Assembly (NCBI RefSeq): GCF_028595955.1
Contig: NZ_JANHJP010000004.1
Coordinates: 1-58,243, forward strand
Length of the DNA: 58,243 bases
Direction: 5' to 3'
DNA from: Columbia Basin potato purple top phytoplasma
GTDB taxonomy: Bacteria > Bacillota_I > Bacilli_A > Acholeplasmatales > Acholeplasmataceae
Of the stretch, positions 46,039 through 55,106 are shown piece after piece. Each line of letters begins with the position of its first letter. Position 1 is the stretch's first letter. Both the position numbers and the translations under genes were made by a program. The notes under the pieces are model-generated. The model was not told the DNA's origin. It saw nothing but the letters and a program-made list of their open reading frames with translations, and ran no database searches.

Positions 46039-47394
46039 TGAACTGCACCCAAATAATTACAAATTTTTAACAAAAATAAAAAATCATTTTTTTATTTATA
46101 ATATCATTTTTTTAAATAATAAATAAAAAAATTAAAATATAATAAATTATATAAGTACTTAATGTGCTAAATAATAATTTAAATATTTTGTCTTTCATTA
46201 TATATATGCAAACAAAAATGTAAAAATCCCTTATAAATTTATTTTTTAATTTATATTTTACCTATATGTGTAATCATTTTATAATATTTTCTTTTTTATA
46301 AAATTAAGTTAAAAATAGGAAAAACTATAGATATGATAAAAAATCAAAATCAAAATTCAAATGTTATAAGGCAAAAGGAAATTGAATTATTACAATTAGT
46401 TATCGAATATCAAAAACCTAATTTTAGAGATTTTATTTTTGTTTTGATTAAATTTTATAAAAAATATTTGAAAATTACAGATATTTTAAAATTATTAAAA
46501 ATAAACCGTAATTCTTATTATTATTGGAAAAAAGTTCAGCATCAAAAAGAAAAAAGAGAATCTAATTATAATAAAATTATTGAAAGACTTGGACGTTTAT
46601 GTAAAAAAACTGGATATTCTTTTGGTTATCGGAAAATTACAAATCTTTATTTTCAAACTTATAAAGAAATAGTTAATAATAAAAAAGTATTACATATTAT
46701 GCGTATGAATAAATGGTTGATGACATATAGAAAACCTTATAATAAGAGAAATGTTTATATCTCAAGAGAAAAAAATTGTAATTTAATTAATTTTAATTTT
46801 AAAGCTGATAAACCTTTGAAAAAAATATATACTGATTTGACTTGTTTTTCTACTAAAAACGGTAAATTTTGGTTATCAGTTATAATAGATGGTTTCAATA
46901 ATCAAATTTTATCATCTGCAATAAGTAAGAAACCTAATTTAGAATTAGTAAAAAAAACTTTTCAAAAATTACCTAAATTAAAAGAACCTTGTATTATGCA
47001 TTCAGATCAAGGTAGTGTTTATCAAAATATTAAATTTAAAAATTATCTTAAAAACAAAGGATTTTTAATTAGTTTTTCTAGAAAAGCTTTTCCATTTGAT
47101 AATGCAATGATAGAATCTTATTTTGGTACTTTAAAAGGATATTTAAAAGAAAATACATCTTCTTCTCATCAACAATATACTTTTGAAACATTAAAAAAAA
47201 GAATTAAAAGTTTTATTTTTTATTACAATAAAAATTGGATATTAGCTAAGTTTAATTATAAATCCCCTTTACAATATTTAAAATTTAAAAATTTTTAAAT
47301 AAAATAAATAAATTAATATCGCGTGTAAAGCTTATTTATGTGATTAGGTCTCTTTTAAGGAGGGCTTATAATAAAATAGGTTTATAATTTTAAT
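46039..47394 (+). mobile_element. IS3-family insertion sequence, right end not found
   Basis: The transposase gene at 46333-47298 is flanked on the left by TGAACTGCACCC (46039-46050), which looks like an IS3-type terminal repeat starting with TG. It is inside a 9-bp hairpin AATTATTTG/CAAATAATT. The matching GGGTGCAGTTCA is not found down to 47680, so the right end seems lost or changed. The right boundary given is arbitrary (start of the adjoining gene fragment). No separate orfA is seen in the 275 bp before the transposase. Confidence 0.5.
46333..47298 (+). CDS. IS3-family transposase (Tra5/OrfB type)
   Basis: A 321-aa protein with the complete DDE triad: D168 in YTDLTCF, D225 in HSDQGSVYQ and E261 in DNAMIESYFG, with the 35-residue D-E spacing of the IS3 family. 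The N-terminal part (residues 40-70) ends in an HTH_21-like segment LLKINRNSYYYWKK, and GYRKI is at 99-103. No helix-turn-helix OrfA is fused. The frame is intact, so the enzyme could be active if the ends of the element were present. It separates the ribosomal gene block from the PMU-type region. Confidence 0.93.
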   Translation: MIKNQNQNSNVIRQKEIELLQLVIEYQKPNFRDFIFVLIKFYKKYLKITDILKLLKINRNSYYYWKKVQHQKEKRESNYNKIIERLGRLCKKTGYSFGYRKITNLYFQTYKEIVNNKKVLHIMRMNKWLMTYRKPYNKRNVYISREKNCNLINFNFKADKPLKKIYTDLTCFSTKNGKFWLSVIIDGFNNQILSSAISKKPNLELVKKTFQKLPKLKEPCIMHSDQGSVYQNIKFKNYLKNKGFLISFSRKAFPFDNAMIESYFGTLKGYLKENTSSSHQQYTFETLKKRIKSFIFYYNKNWILAKFNYKSPLQYLKFKNF

Positions 47395-47600
47395 TATCTA
47401 AAAACTAAAGACATAGATATTTTAGTTCCATTAACCATTTTAAAAAGATATTCGGTCTTTCCTTTGTTTATTAATACCCATATTATCATAAAAATAAATA
47501 TTTATTATTTTTCACTATTTGAAAAAACTTTCATCAGGTAAAGGTATAAATAAGGTCTGGATGAGGAGTCGTATTATAACATTTATTTTTAATATCATTT
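47395..47600 (-). pseudogene. Fragment duplicated from the 348-aa secreted-protein gene
   Basis: This stretch matches 47911-48112 of the neighbouring gene in the same orientation, for example the block CTTTCATCAGGTAAAGGTAT and the block ATTATAACATTTATTT, with small indels and many changes. It has no open frame. It is a decayed copy of the C-terminal half of that gene. The preceding 47299-47394 has no gene but holds an orphan perfect AAGGAGG at about 47357. Confidence 0.75.
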
Positions 47601-47700
47601 TTATATCTTTTTTTGTTTATATTCTTTTTTATCTAAATTATTTATTATATTGTTGAAGTGATTTTCTTTTTTCTATAAATTTATCTTGTTTGTTTAGTTA
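47601..47700 (-). pseudogene. Fragment duplicated from the 554-aa coiled-coil gene
   Basis: This stretch matches 49015-49100, with a shared block AAATTATTTATTATATT (in plus orientation) and another block GAAGTGATTTTCTTTT. The last codons and stop of the 348-aa gene (EELTKQTR) fall inside it and correspond to EELSKKQDE in the intact 554-aa protein, so the real gene end is a chimera. Confidence 0.7.
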
Positions 47701-48727
47701 ATTCTTCTATTAAATTGAAGTTTTTGTATTCTCCTGTCTTAAAAATAAATTCATAATTATAGCCCTTAAAAATAGGACAAGCTTGACGTGGGTCTCCAGG
47801 CGGAAATTGATAAAAAAATTCAGGTCCTGGATGATCTTGAAAAAGTTTATCAAAAAATTTACTTCTATTCAAAAAATTATAATCATGCGGAGCCCAATTC
47901 TTTGGAATATATTCTAAACTAAAAACATAGATATTTTTAGCTCCATTAGCCATTTTTAAAAGATCTTTTGTTGTTCCTTTTTTTATAATACGGATACCAT
48001 TATCAAAATAAATATGCGTTATTTTTAAACCATTAAACAAACTTTCATCAGGTAAAGGTATGATTATACCTGATTCAAGAGTCATATTATAACATTTATT
48101 TCGGATATATTTGTTATAATGATTTATATACCTGTTTATTGTATTTGATCCATGATAATCCTCCTCCTTACCTTCAAATATACTGCCATAAATATGATGA
48201 ATTGCAACGTTGGGGGGATCTTGAGATTTTGTTTTAACATTCCAAAAACAATAAATTTCTTTCATTGAAATTTTATTATTATTTAATAATTCTTCTAATG
48301 TAGTCGAGTATTGTGTGTCTGGATATTTTTTTTTAAAAGGATTATTTCTAGGCACGATATAAATACCTAATAATTCCTTAGGAGGATTTTTTAAAGATAT
48401 ATAATTTAAAGAATTCGTATTAAAAGCATTATAACCTGGTATATGATTTTTTAAATTTGTATCTAAATTTTTCAATTCTTTTAAAAATAGTTTCATATCT
48501 TCTGTTTCTTCAATATTGATATCATATACTTGCGTAGGTGGTTCATTGGTGATCCATTTATTGGCTATTTCATTTATATCTATAATTTTAATTTGATATT
48601 TTGAAATATTTTCTTTTTCTCCTAAACGAATATGAAAATAACCGAGTATATTGTTGGATTTAAGAAATATCATAATAATACAATAAAATAAAATTTTGAA
48701 ACCAAATTTATTTTTTTTTAATATCAT
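47681..48727 (-). CDS. Secreted hypothetical protein, PMU region
   Basis: A 348-aa protein of unknown function. The N-terminus has a basic start and a hydrophobic core (about 9-22) with a possible cut near residue 29 (NNILG), so it is probably exported. The mature part is not coiled coil: it mixes beta-type segments, with repeated IYIVPRNNPF, IHHIYGSIFEG and THIYFDNGIRI. It lies last in the minus-strand membrane gene set. Its final eight residues come from a duplicated piece of the 554-aa gene, so the native C-terminus may be lost. Could be an effector or a surface component. Confidence 0.6.
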   Translation of the reverse strand: MILKKNKFGFKILFYCIIMIFLKSNNILGYFHIRLGEKENISKYQIKIIDINEIANKWITNEPPTQVYDINIEETEDMKLFLKELKNLDTNLKNHIPGYNAFNTNSLNYISLKNPPKELLGIYIVPRNNPFKKKYPDTQYSTTLEELLNNNKISMKEIYCFWNVKTKSQDPPNVAIHHIYGSIFEGKEEDYHGSNTINRYINHYNKYIRNKCYNMTLESGIIIPLPDESLFNGLKITHIYFDNGIRIIKKGTTKDLLKMANGAKNIYVFSLEYIPKNWAPHDYNFLNRSKFFDKLFQDHPGPEFFYQFPPGDPRQACPIFKGYNYEFIFKTGEYKNFNLIEELTKQTR

Positions 48728-48863
48728 TTTTTATATCCTTGTTTATTCGTATTTATATTTTTTATATAAAATAATCAAATTTTTTATTTTAATTAAAGCG
48801 AAATTATTTGAAATTATCATTTTTATAATAAAAATTTTTTGACATTTTATTTTATATCAGATA

Positions 48864-50528
48864 TTAATTATTTATTTGTTTTATTTGGAATACAGGAGCT
48901 TTGATACCATTTTTTTGATTTTTTCTATTAATTATGTTTTGTTGAATTTTAGCATAATTAGGATTTTGTTGTTTTAATTCATTATATTCTATTTCTTTTT
49001 CTTCTATATTTTCTTCAATTTTATCTTTTTGTTTATCTAAATTATTTATTATATTGAAGTGATTTTCTTTTTCTATAAATTCATCTTGTTTTTTACTCAA
49101 TTCTTCTGTTAATTTTTCATATTGTCCTAACCATGTACTATAATCTTCCATAACTTTATCATTGTCTTTAGCTGTTTTTATTTTGAAATCTCTGATGTTT
49201 TGAATAATTTTATTATTATCGTTTTGCATTTTATAATTTCTATATTTTTCTTCATATTCTTTATATTCTCTTTCTAATTTCATTAATTCTTTATGAATAT
49301 CATCCATATAAATTTTTAAAAGTTCAGTGCTTATCATTTGAGGCTCTTCCCCTTGTTTTCGAACTAAACTATTGATCATAATTGATATAGGATGTCCTTG
49401 CGGTAATTTTATTGATGTTGTATCGATTTGTGAATTATTTGTTAGGGTAGTAGAATTTTTTTCAAATATTATTTCATTGTTAGATACAAAAAATTTTTTT
49501 TTAACAGTAAGTAAATCGGTAATACGATCGAAAGCTTTGAAAAATACTTTTGCTAAATTACCGAAGGAAAATGAATTGGATCTTTCCCATGCTTCAGCGT
49601 TTTGTCTCAGGATTAGTAAAATAGATTTAAAGTTTTTATAAGCTTCACATTCTGTTTGTATTTTGTCTATTTTGTTTTTTATTTCATCAAGATTTTTTTG
49701 TATTTCTTGTTTTTTCTCCTCCATTGTCATAATATAAGATGCTATTTTTTTTAATTCTGCATTTAATTCATTCATAGATGTTGTTAATTTTTGTTTAAAA
49801 TCTTCTACAATTTTTAATTGTTTTTTTAATGAAATTTCAGCTGTTTCTAATTTTTTAATTTTTATTTTTGTATTTGTTATTTCTTCTACTATTTTTATAT
49901 GTTGTTTTCTTAAATTTCCGATTTCTTCATATAATTTATTTTTTTTGTTTTCGTTTATTTCTTTCAGCGCCTCTTCTTCTTTTTGTTTTATTTCTTTTTC
50001 AATTTTTTCTTTATTTTTTTCTAAATCTTTTAATTTACCTTGTTCGATTAATATTTCATTACGAATATTAGTTAATTGATTTTTAATATTTTTAATATGA
50101 GCTTCGTTCGTATCAAGACTTAATTGAATTTTTTCTTTATCTAATTCAGTAATTTCTTTTTCTTCGTGAAGTTTTTTTAATTCTTGTTCAGCGTTTTGGA
50201 GTTCTTTTTCCCAATTAGATTTTAATCCTTTATAATTATGGGCAATATCTTCATATTTATCAATAGCTTTATTCACTTCATTAGTTAATTTATCATAATT
50301 TTTTGTTATAGGTTCTTTTCGCCAAAGGAAGAACCAAAATATAAATATAATACCTAATATAATTAAAGAAAAAAAAATAATTTCTTTTACTGAAGTTTTT
50401 TTCCCTCTTAATTTGTTAATTATAGGTAGAAAACGAAATATAAGAAGTATAATTATTCCGATTATAAAAATAATAAAATATAATTTGAAATTTGTGAAAA
50501 TACTAAAAATTGAGAACATTTTTTTCAT
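48864..50528 (-). CDS. Membrane-anchored coiled-coil protein, PMU region
   Basis: A 554-aa protein with two N-terminal helices (about 17-37 and 49-69), then a long lysine- and glutamate-rich coiled coil (about 80-295), a less charged segment (ILLILRQNAEAWERSNSFSF and following), and a second coiled coil (about 400-530). The look is SMC-like but there is no ATP-binding site. It starts 7 bp after the AAA+ gene ends, implying one transcript and probably a shared complex. Function unknown. Confidence 0.7.
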   Translation of the reverse strand: MKKMFSIFSIFTNFKLYFIIFIIGIIILLIFRFLPIINKLRGKKTSVKEIIFFSLIILGIIFIFWFFLWRKEPITKNYDKLTNEVNKAIDKYEDIAHNYKGLKSNWEKELQNAEQELKKLHEEKEITELDKEKIQLSLDTNEAHIKNIKNQLTNIRNEILIEQGKLKDLEKNKEKIEKEIKQKEEEALKEINENKKNKLYEEIGNLRKQHIKIVEEITNTKIKIKKLETAEISLKKQLKIVEDFKQKLTTSMNELNAELKKIASYIMTMEEKKQEIQKNLDEIKNKIDKIQTECEAYKNFKSILLILRQNAEAWERSNSFSFGNLAKVFFKAFDRITDLLTVKKKFFVSNNEIIFEKNSTTLTNNSQIDTTSIKLPQGHPISIMINSLVRKQGEEPQMISTELLKIYMDDIHKELMKLEREYKEYEEKYRNYKMQNDNNKIIQNIRDFKIKTAKDNDKVMEDYSTWLGQYEKLTEELSKKQDEFIEKENHFNIINNLDKQKDKIEENIEEKEIEYNELKQQNPNYAKIQQNIINRKNQKNGIKAPVFQIKQINN

Positions 50529-50535
50529 TCTCCTT

Positions 50536-51900
50536 TTAATTTGATTTTATTTTGCTTAAAGATTTATATGAATCATCTATTATTATTTGATAAGCTTTTT
50601 TTAAATCTTCAACATTAATAGCTTTGCATTCACAACAATTTTCTAAAATATTAGGATTAGTTTGTTGTTTTATTTTATTATTATTGGCAAAAGTTATATT
50701 ATTTTGGAATAGTTCTTGATGTTTAGGGTGCTCACATTCTTTTTGTTCTGTTATTAATGTTATTTCGCGATCAATAGATTTTAAATTTGCTTCTTTAATT
50801 AAATTTTCTAAAACACGATAAGCTTTTTTATAATTTTTTTCTATCGGAATCTCTATTATAGTGCCATTCATAGTTTTTTCATATTGTGGAGGCAAATGAT
50901 CTAATGCTTTATTAATTGTGTTTAATAAATATTCTTTAGCCTCTTTAGTGATAGGAAATTGATTATGTTGCAAAATACTTTCAAATTGAATTTGACGTTC
51001 TAATTCATTTCCTGGTTTTAATTCGATAAGATGATTAAAACGTGATAAAATAGCAGGTTCTATTCCGTCAATATGATTAGTTGCACCTATAACAAAAATA
51101 GGTTGTTCGGGGTTACGTTCTTCTTCTCTTGGTTCTAATTGAATTTTGAATTCATTAACAACATTAGCTATTTCAGAACCAGGTTTTAAACTATCAATAT
51201 TTAAAAAAATATTTTCACATTCATCTAAAAATATAATTGCTCCTTTACCATTTTGATGAGCCGCTTCTCTAGCCAAATCAAATAATTCTTTAACCATTCG
51301 TGGGGCTTTTCCTACAAATTCTTGTGCAAAAATAGAACATGAAACTTCAATAAAAGGTAATTCTGTTTCTTTTGCGATTGAACCCGCAAAAATAGTTTTA
51401 CCACAACCAGGTGTACCATACATCATTAAACCTGTTGGCGAAAATATTTTTCCTCTGTTTTCGAAAGCTTTTTTATTTTTTAAAAAATTTACAAATCCTT
51501 TAGCTGCTGATTTAGCTTCCTTTAATCCTACTAATTTTTCAAAAGTAGGAAATTTTTTAGAATCTTGGGCTATAAAATTTTCGCTTTCTATTAAAATATC
51601 TTTATTTAACCCATGCATTTTATTTTTTTTATTAGAATTATTTTCTAATTTTTCTTCTGTTTCTTCTTGATCTTTTTTTGCTTGAATATTTTGTTCTATT
51701 TGTTTTAAATTTTTATTTATATAAAAATTGTTTTTTTCTATTGTATTAATTTTTTTGTCATGTTGGATCATATTTTGATGATTAACTGAAGCATAAAGAA
51801 CTAGAACAAAAGAGATAAAAAATAAAATACAAATAGCAATAATAAATATTTTTTTTTGTATTTGAATGTTGTTATTTTGTTGTTGAAACATATATTGCAT
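50536..51900 (-). CDS. Membrane-anchored AAA+ ATPase, FtsH-like without protease domain
   Basis: A 454-aa protein. A single N-terminal helix (17-38) is followed by a helical linker and an AAA+ domain from about 118: VGLKEAK, Walker A GTPGCGKT (162-169), Walker B AIIFLDE (221-227), sensor GATNH (272-276) and SRF arginine (286-288). The zinc-protease HExxH of FtsH is absent, so it should act as an unfoldase or motor. The C-terminal part has a cysteine group (KECEHPKHQ and NCCECKAI) that might bind metal. It sits in the middle of the membrane gene set. Confidence 0.85.
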   Translation of the reverse strand: MQYMFQQQNNNIQIQKKIFIIAICILFFISFVLVLYASVNHQNMIQHDKKINTIEKNNFYINKNLKQIEQNIQAKKDQEETEEKLENNSNKKNKMHGLNKDILIESENFIAQDSKKFPTFEKLVGLKEAKSAAKGFVNFLKNKKAFENRGKIFSPTGLMMYGTPGCGKTIFAGSIAKETELPFIEVSCSIFAQEFVGKAPRMVKELFDLAREAAHQNGKGAIIFLDECENIFLNIDSLKPGSEIANVVNEFKIQLEPREEERNPEQPIFVIGATNHIDGIEPAILSRFNHLIELKPGNELERQIQFESILQHNQFPITKEAKEYLLNTINKALDHLPPQYEKTMNGTIIEIPIEKNYKKAYRVLENLIKEANLKSIDREITLITEQKECEHPKHQELFQNNITFANNNKIKQQTNPNILENCCECKAINVEDLKKAYQIIIDDSYKSLSKIKSN

Positions 51901-51921
51901 CCTTTTTTGTTAATAATAAAC

Positions 51922-52551
51922 TTATTTATTAACAATATTACTTATTTTGTTTGAAACGATATTAGACCCTCCAGTTATTGTTTTACCTTGTTGATCTACT
52001 ATTTCATAATCATAAACGAGATAAAGTCTAGGATTATCAGATGAAAGTATTTCTTTTTGTTGAATTTGAGTGTTAATTATTATTGATTGTGTTTCATTTT
52101 CTTTCATTGTAATATAATAAGGTCTTTCTTCGTTAGAGTAAATTTTATTTTTTTTATCAGCATTTGTTGTAATAATTTGAAAATCAAAATATTTTTCTGG
52201 GTTATAAAATGTATTTTGAGTATCTAGAGAAATTTGTATTTTTAAAAATAAAATTTCTTTTATTTCCATGTTGTTAGATTTTAAAGTAGCTTTGTGTTCA
52301 ATATTTATTAAATGATCATATTTCTCTTTATTTAAATTAGGAATTTCAATTGGAATAAGATATTTATTTTGATTATTTCCTCCTATTATTTCTACTTCAA
52401 AAGTTGGAAAATTATTTTCTAATTTAATTTCTTCTTTTCTTTTTTGAAAGAAAATAGATAATGCTGTTAAAGATAATATGAATGTTATTATTAATAATAA
52501 AATGATAATTTTGATTTTATTTTTGTTTATTTGCTTTTTTTTCGTTTTCAT
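51922..52551 (-). CDS. Hypothetical protein with N-terminal anchor, PMU region
   Basis: The frame is open from 52647, but the ATG at 52551 (MKTKKKQINKNKIK) has an AAGGA site 10 nt upstream and gives 209 aa with one helix (about 14-35). The rest is mainly beta-type, with TFEVEIIGGNNQNKYLIPIE and LYLVYDYEIVDQQGKTITGG, suggesting an exported domain with immunoglobulin-like folds. No family recognised. Between a coiled-coil membrane protein and the AAA+ ATPase. Confidence 0.65.
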   Translation of the reverse strand: MKTKKKQINKNKIKIIILLLIITFILSLTALSIFFQKRKEEIKLENNFPTFEVEIIGGNNQNKYLIPIEIPNLNKEKYDHLINIEHKATLKSNNMEIKEILFLKIQISLDTQNTFYNPEKYFDFQIITTNADKKNKIYSNEERPYYITMKENETQSIIINTQIQQKEILSSDNPRLYLVYDYEIVDQQGKTITGGSNIVSNKISNIVNK

Positions 52552-52699
52552 TAAACTTAAATTCCTTACTTTGATTTTTTTATTTTTATAAAAAAATATA
52601 ATAATAATAAATTGCGATATTATTTCTAATTTTTTTAATAAAAACATAATTTTAGGAATAATTAATATTCATTTATGTTGATTTTTTTTATTTATTAAA

Positions 52700-53098
52700 T
52701 TAATATTTATCTTTTTTTAAATCGTTATTTTCTTGGGTTAAAGTATTGATTTTTTCTTTTTGTATTTCGATTAACTTATTTGCTTCTAAAATACGATTTT
52801 CTGAAAATGCAATTTGATCGCTTAAATAAGATATTAATTCACTATTACTTTTATTTTTTTCTTTAAGTTCTTTATTTGATTTGATTAAATTTATTAATTT
52901 GTTAGGATCTTGAATTAAATTATATAACTCTTCTTCGTTTATATCATCATAATCGACATTATTTGTTTTTAAATCATCTTCTGCTGCTTTATGTACTCTA
53001 CTATATTTAATAGAGAATAAAGCTGTTAAAGACACAATAATAAACAAAATAATAGAAATAAATATTTTAAAAAAATTTGGTTTATTTTGAAAGAACAT
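52700..53098 (-). CDS. Small anchored coiled-coil protein, PMU region
   Basis: A 132-aa protein with one N-terminal helix (about 10-30), an acidic stretch (NNVDYDDINEEELYNL) and a C-terminal coiled coil (about 70-128). No recognised family. It follows the terminator after the 202-aa gene, so it may have its own start within the 100-bp gap or depend on readthrough. Confidence 0.65.
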   Translation of the reverse strand: MFFQNKPNFFKIFISIILFIIVSLTALFSIKYSRVHKAAEDDLKTNNVDYDDINEEELYNLIQDPNKLINLIKSNKELKEKNKSNSELISYLSDQIAFSENRILEANKLIEIQKEKINTLTQENNDLKKDKY

Positions 53099-53138
53099 AA
53101 TTTTTTATTTCCTTTTTTTATTTTTTATTTGAATAAAA

Positions 53139-53171
53139 AAAAAGAGACTAAATTTGAATTAGTCTCTTTTT
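53139..53171 (-). terminator. Terminator inside the PMU membrane gene set
   Basis: Arms AAAAAGAGACTAA (53139-53151) and TTAGTCTCTTTTT (53159-53171) form a 13-bp perfect stem with a 7-nt loop, about 30 nt after the stop of the 202-aa gene, with T runs on both strands. Confidence 0.85.
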
Positions 53172-53200
53172 GAACTTATTAAAAAAAATTAAAAAAAATT

Positions 53201-53809
53201 TTATTTTAAAGAATTAGGATCATCTTCGTGAGAATCTTTTGTTACATTATCTGATTTATTAGAATCTTTTTTTTCATTATTAGATTCGTCAATGTTATCT
53301 ATATCATTTAAGTCTCGTTTTTTTGTTTCATTTTCTGAATTATTGGATTTATTAACAAAATTATTATTTGAATGATTTTGAAATGTTTTAGAGATGACTT
53401 CTGAAATAAGTTTATTAGCATCTCCTTTTAATATTTGTTGATATTCATTTTCTAATTCAGTTAAGATTTGTTCTTTTATTTTGCCGTCATTTAAAACTTT
53501 CTGTTGAATTTGATTATACAATGCATCACAAATTGGTTGATTATTATTTTTATTTTTCAAAAAATTTATATTATTAATATATTTTTTGAATAAAATAATT
53601 TGAAAATAAAATGCAACAAAATTTTTTAGGAAAAATAAAAATGAAACATTTAATGTTTTAATGGCGTCTGGATCCCATTCTTTATAAATATGACAAATTA
53701 AAATAAATACAATAATTTGCATTGTGGTGAAATTAAAGTTTTTGCCGAATATATCTAAGTGCGGAAATTTAGATTCTTTTTCTTTATTTTCTTGTTCTTG
53801 TTGTTTCAC
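53201..53809 (-). CDS. Membrane protein with acidic low-complexity tail, PMU region
   Basis: A 202-aa protein with two helices (about 28-42 and 53-75) and a basic, then helical segment, ending in a long asparagine-, serine-, aspartate- and lysine-rich tail (about 145-202). I do not recognise the family. It has a clear terminator downstream and a 230-bp gap upstream holding a 12-bp palindrome AACGAATTCGTT (53967-53978), so it is probably a separate transcript controlled there. Confidence 0.6.
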   Translation of the reverse strand: MKQQEQENKEKESKFPHLDIFGKNFNFTTMQIIVFILICHIYKEWDPDAIKTLNVSFLFFLKNFVAFYFQIILFKKYINNINFLKNKNNNQPICDALYNQIQQKVLNDGKIKEQILTELENEYQQILKGDANKLISEVISKTFQNHSNNNFVNKSNNSENETKKRDLNDIDNIDESNNEKKDSNKSDNVTKDSHEDDPNSLK

Positions 53810-54041
53810 TTTCGTAATCTCCTTATTTTAATTTTTGTGTCAAAAAAAATATTTATAAAATTATGAAATTATATTCAAAATAATATACATTAAAAAATTT
53901 TTTAATAATTTTATATAATAAATTAAATATGGCCTTAAATTTAAGGATTTGATAATTTTGTAAAACAACGAATTCGTTAAATTAAAAAAAAGCAGTTTTA
54001 AGACTTACTTAGGTCATGCAAAAGAATAAAAATTTTATTTG

Positions 54042-54758
54042 TTATTTGCGATATTTAAGTTTGAAAATGGCTTTTTCTCTATATTTATAAATTTGTTTTT
54101 TTGTTATATTTAGTTTTAATGATATTTCTTGATCAATTAAAATACAAGGATAATTCGAATCAAGATAATTTGTTGAAATGCCATAACTATATATTAGAAT
54201 TTGACATTCTATAGGATTTAATTTTCTTTTCATGTTTTTTAAAAAGTTTTCATGATTGATTTGTTTGATATATAATTGATGAGGATTAAGATTTCTAGGA
54301 TAGTATGGATTATATTCATACTTTTCTATTTGTTGTTTTTGAATATATTTATCCGATGATAATGATTCAGTATTTTGATTTGGCTTTTTTTCTTTTTTAT
54401 TTTTATTATAAATTCTAATCGGGACAGAAGGCGAATGACTTAAACGAATTAATTTATCAATTTGTTGTTTGATTTTTCTTTTGGTAAAAGTGGTGAAATC
54501 ACAATTGTATACTCCGTAAATATATTTTAATAATGCATCATTAATAACTAAACTTCCTTCATTTATTAAATCTTTTTTTTCTAAGCATCTAGGACAATAT
54601 TTTAATTTTCGTACAATATGAGAAATTATATATTTATAAAATAATAAAAATATTTTTTCACGAATGAAATAATTTTTTTTATTTTCTTTGAAATAAATAT
54701 AAAATAATTTATTAATATTTTGTTCTATTTTTAAATAATTTTTTATATTTTTGCTCAT
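54042..54758 (-). CDS. Sigma-70-family sigma factor, PMU type
   Basis: A 238-aa protein. Region 2 is visible as DLINEGSLVINDALLKYIYG and FTTFTKRKIKQQIDKLIR, followed by VPIRI, matching the core-binding and -10-reading part. The C-terminal half has the region 4 layout: LNPIECQILIYSYGIST, ISLKLNITKKQIYKYREKAI and FKLK. Between them is a lysine-rich, poorly conserved linker; region 3 seems reduced. Phytoplasma mobile units often encode such a second sigma factor (called SigF). It is first in the minus-strand series and may drive the PMU genes. Confidence 0.8.
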   Translation of the reverse strand: MSKNIKNYLKIEQNINKLFYIYFKENKKNYFIREKIFLLFYKYIISHIVRKLKYCPRCLEKKDLINEGSLVINDALLKYIYGVYNCDFTTFTKRKIKQQIDKLIRLSHSPSVPIRIYNKNKKEKKPNQNTESLSSDKYIQKQQIEKYEYNPYYPRNLNPHQLYIKQINHENFLKNMKRKLNPIECQILIYSYGISTNYLDSNYPCILIDQEISLKLNITKKQIYKYREKAIFKLKYRK

Positions 54759-55106
54759 ATATTTTTTTGTCCTTATTTCTTTTTATTTATGAAAAGAATA
54801 TAAAAATATATAATAAAAAATTTTATATTTGGATAAATTAAAAATGTTTAATATATGGGATGCATCTGATATAGATATAGAAAAAAATATATAGCTGAAT
54901 AAAAATAATTTAATAATGTTTTGTTTTATTAAAATGAATTTTTTTAAAAAAAATATATTTAAGTCAAATTCTTTATTCAAATAATAATTTGACTTATTTT
55001 TTTTCAAAAAAATTAAGTTTTGAAGAAATTTTGTTTCAGTTAATAAAACTTGTTTTTTTTATGTTTTAATAAAGAAAAATAAGAAAAGAGGTTTTAAAAT
55101 ATATAA
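54759..55106. other. Divergent gap with an orphan terminator-like hairpin
   Basis: No convincing gene; a possible minus-strand frame of 74 codons at 54783-55007 is lysine-, isoleucine- and phenylalanine-rich and looks like chance. A hairpin with arms AAGTCAAATT (54961-54970) and AATTTGACTT (54986-54995) followed by a T run on the plus strand has no gene before it. Promoters for the sigma gene (minus) and the decayed ATPase (plus) should be here. Confidence 0.4.

Noticed and set aside
47357-47363. Perfect plus-strand ribosome-site sequence AAGGAGG
   Set aside because: No start codon or open frame follows; it is probably a relic near the IS boundary.
54783-55007. Possible 74-aa minus-strand gene
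   Set aside because: Composition is almost only I, F, K, L, N, Y and S, no good ribosome site, and a terminator-like hairpin lies within it. It looks like chance in AT-rich DNA.
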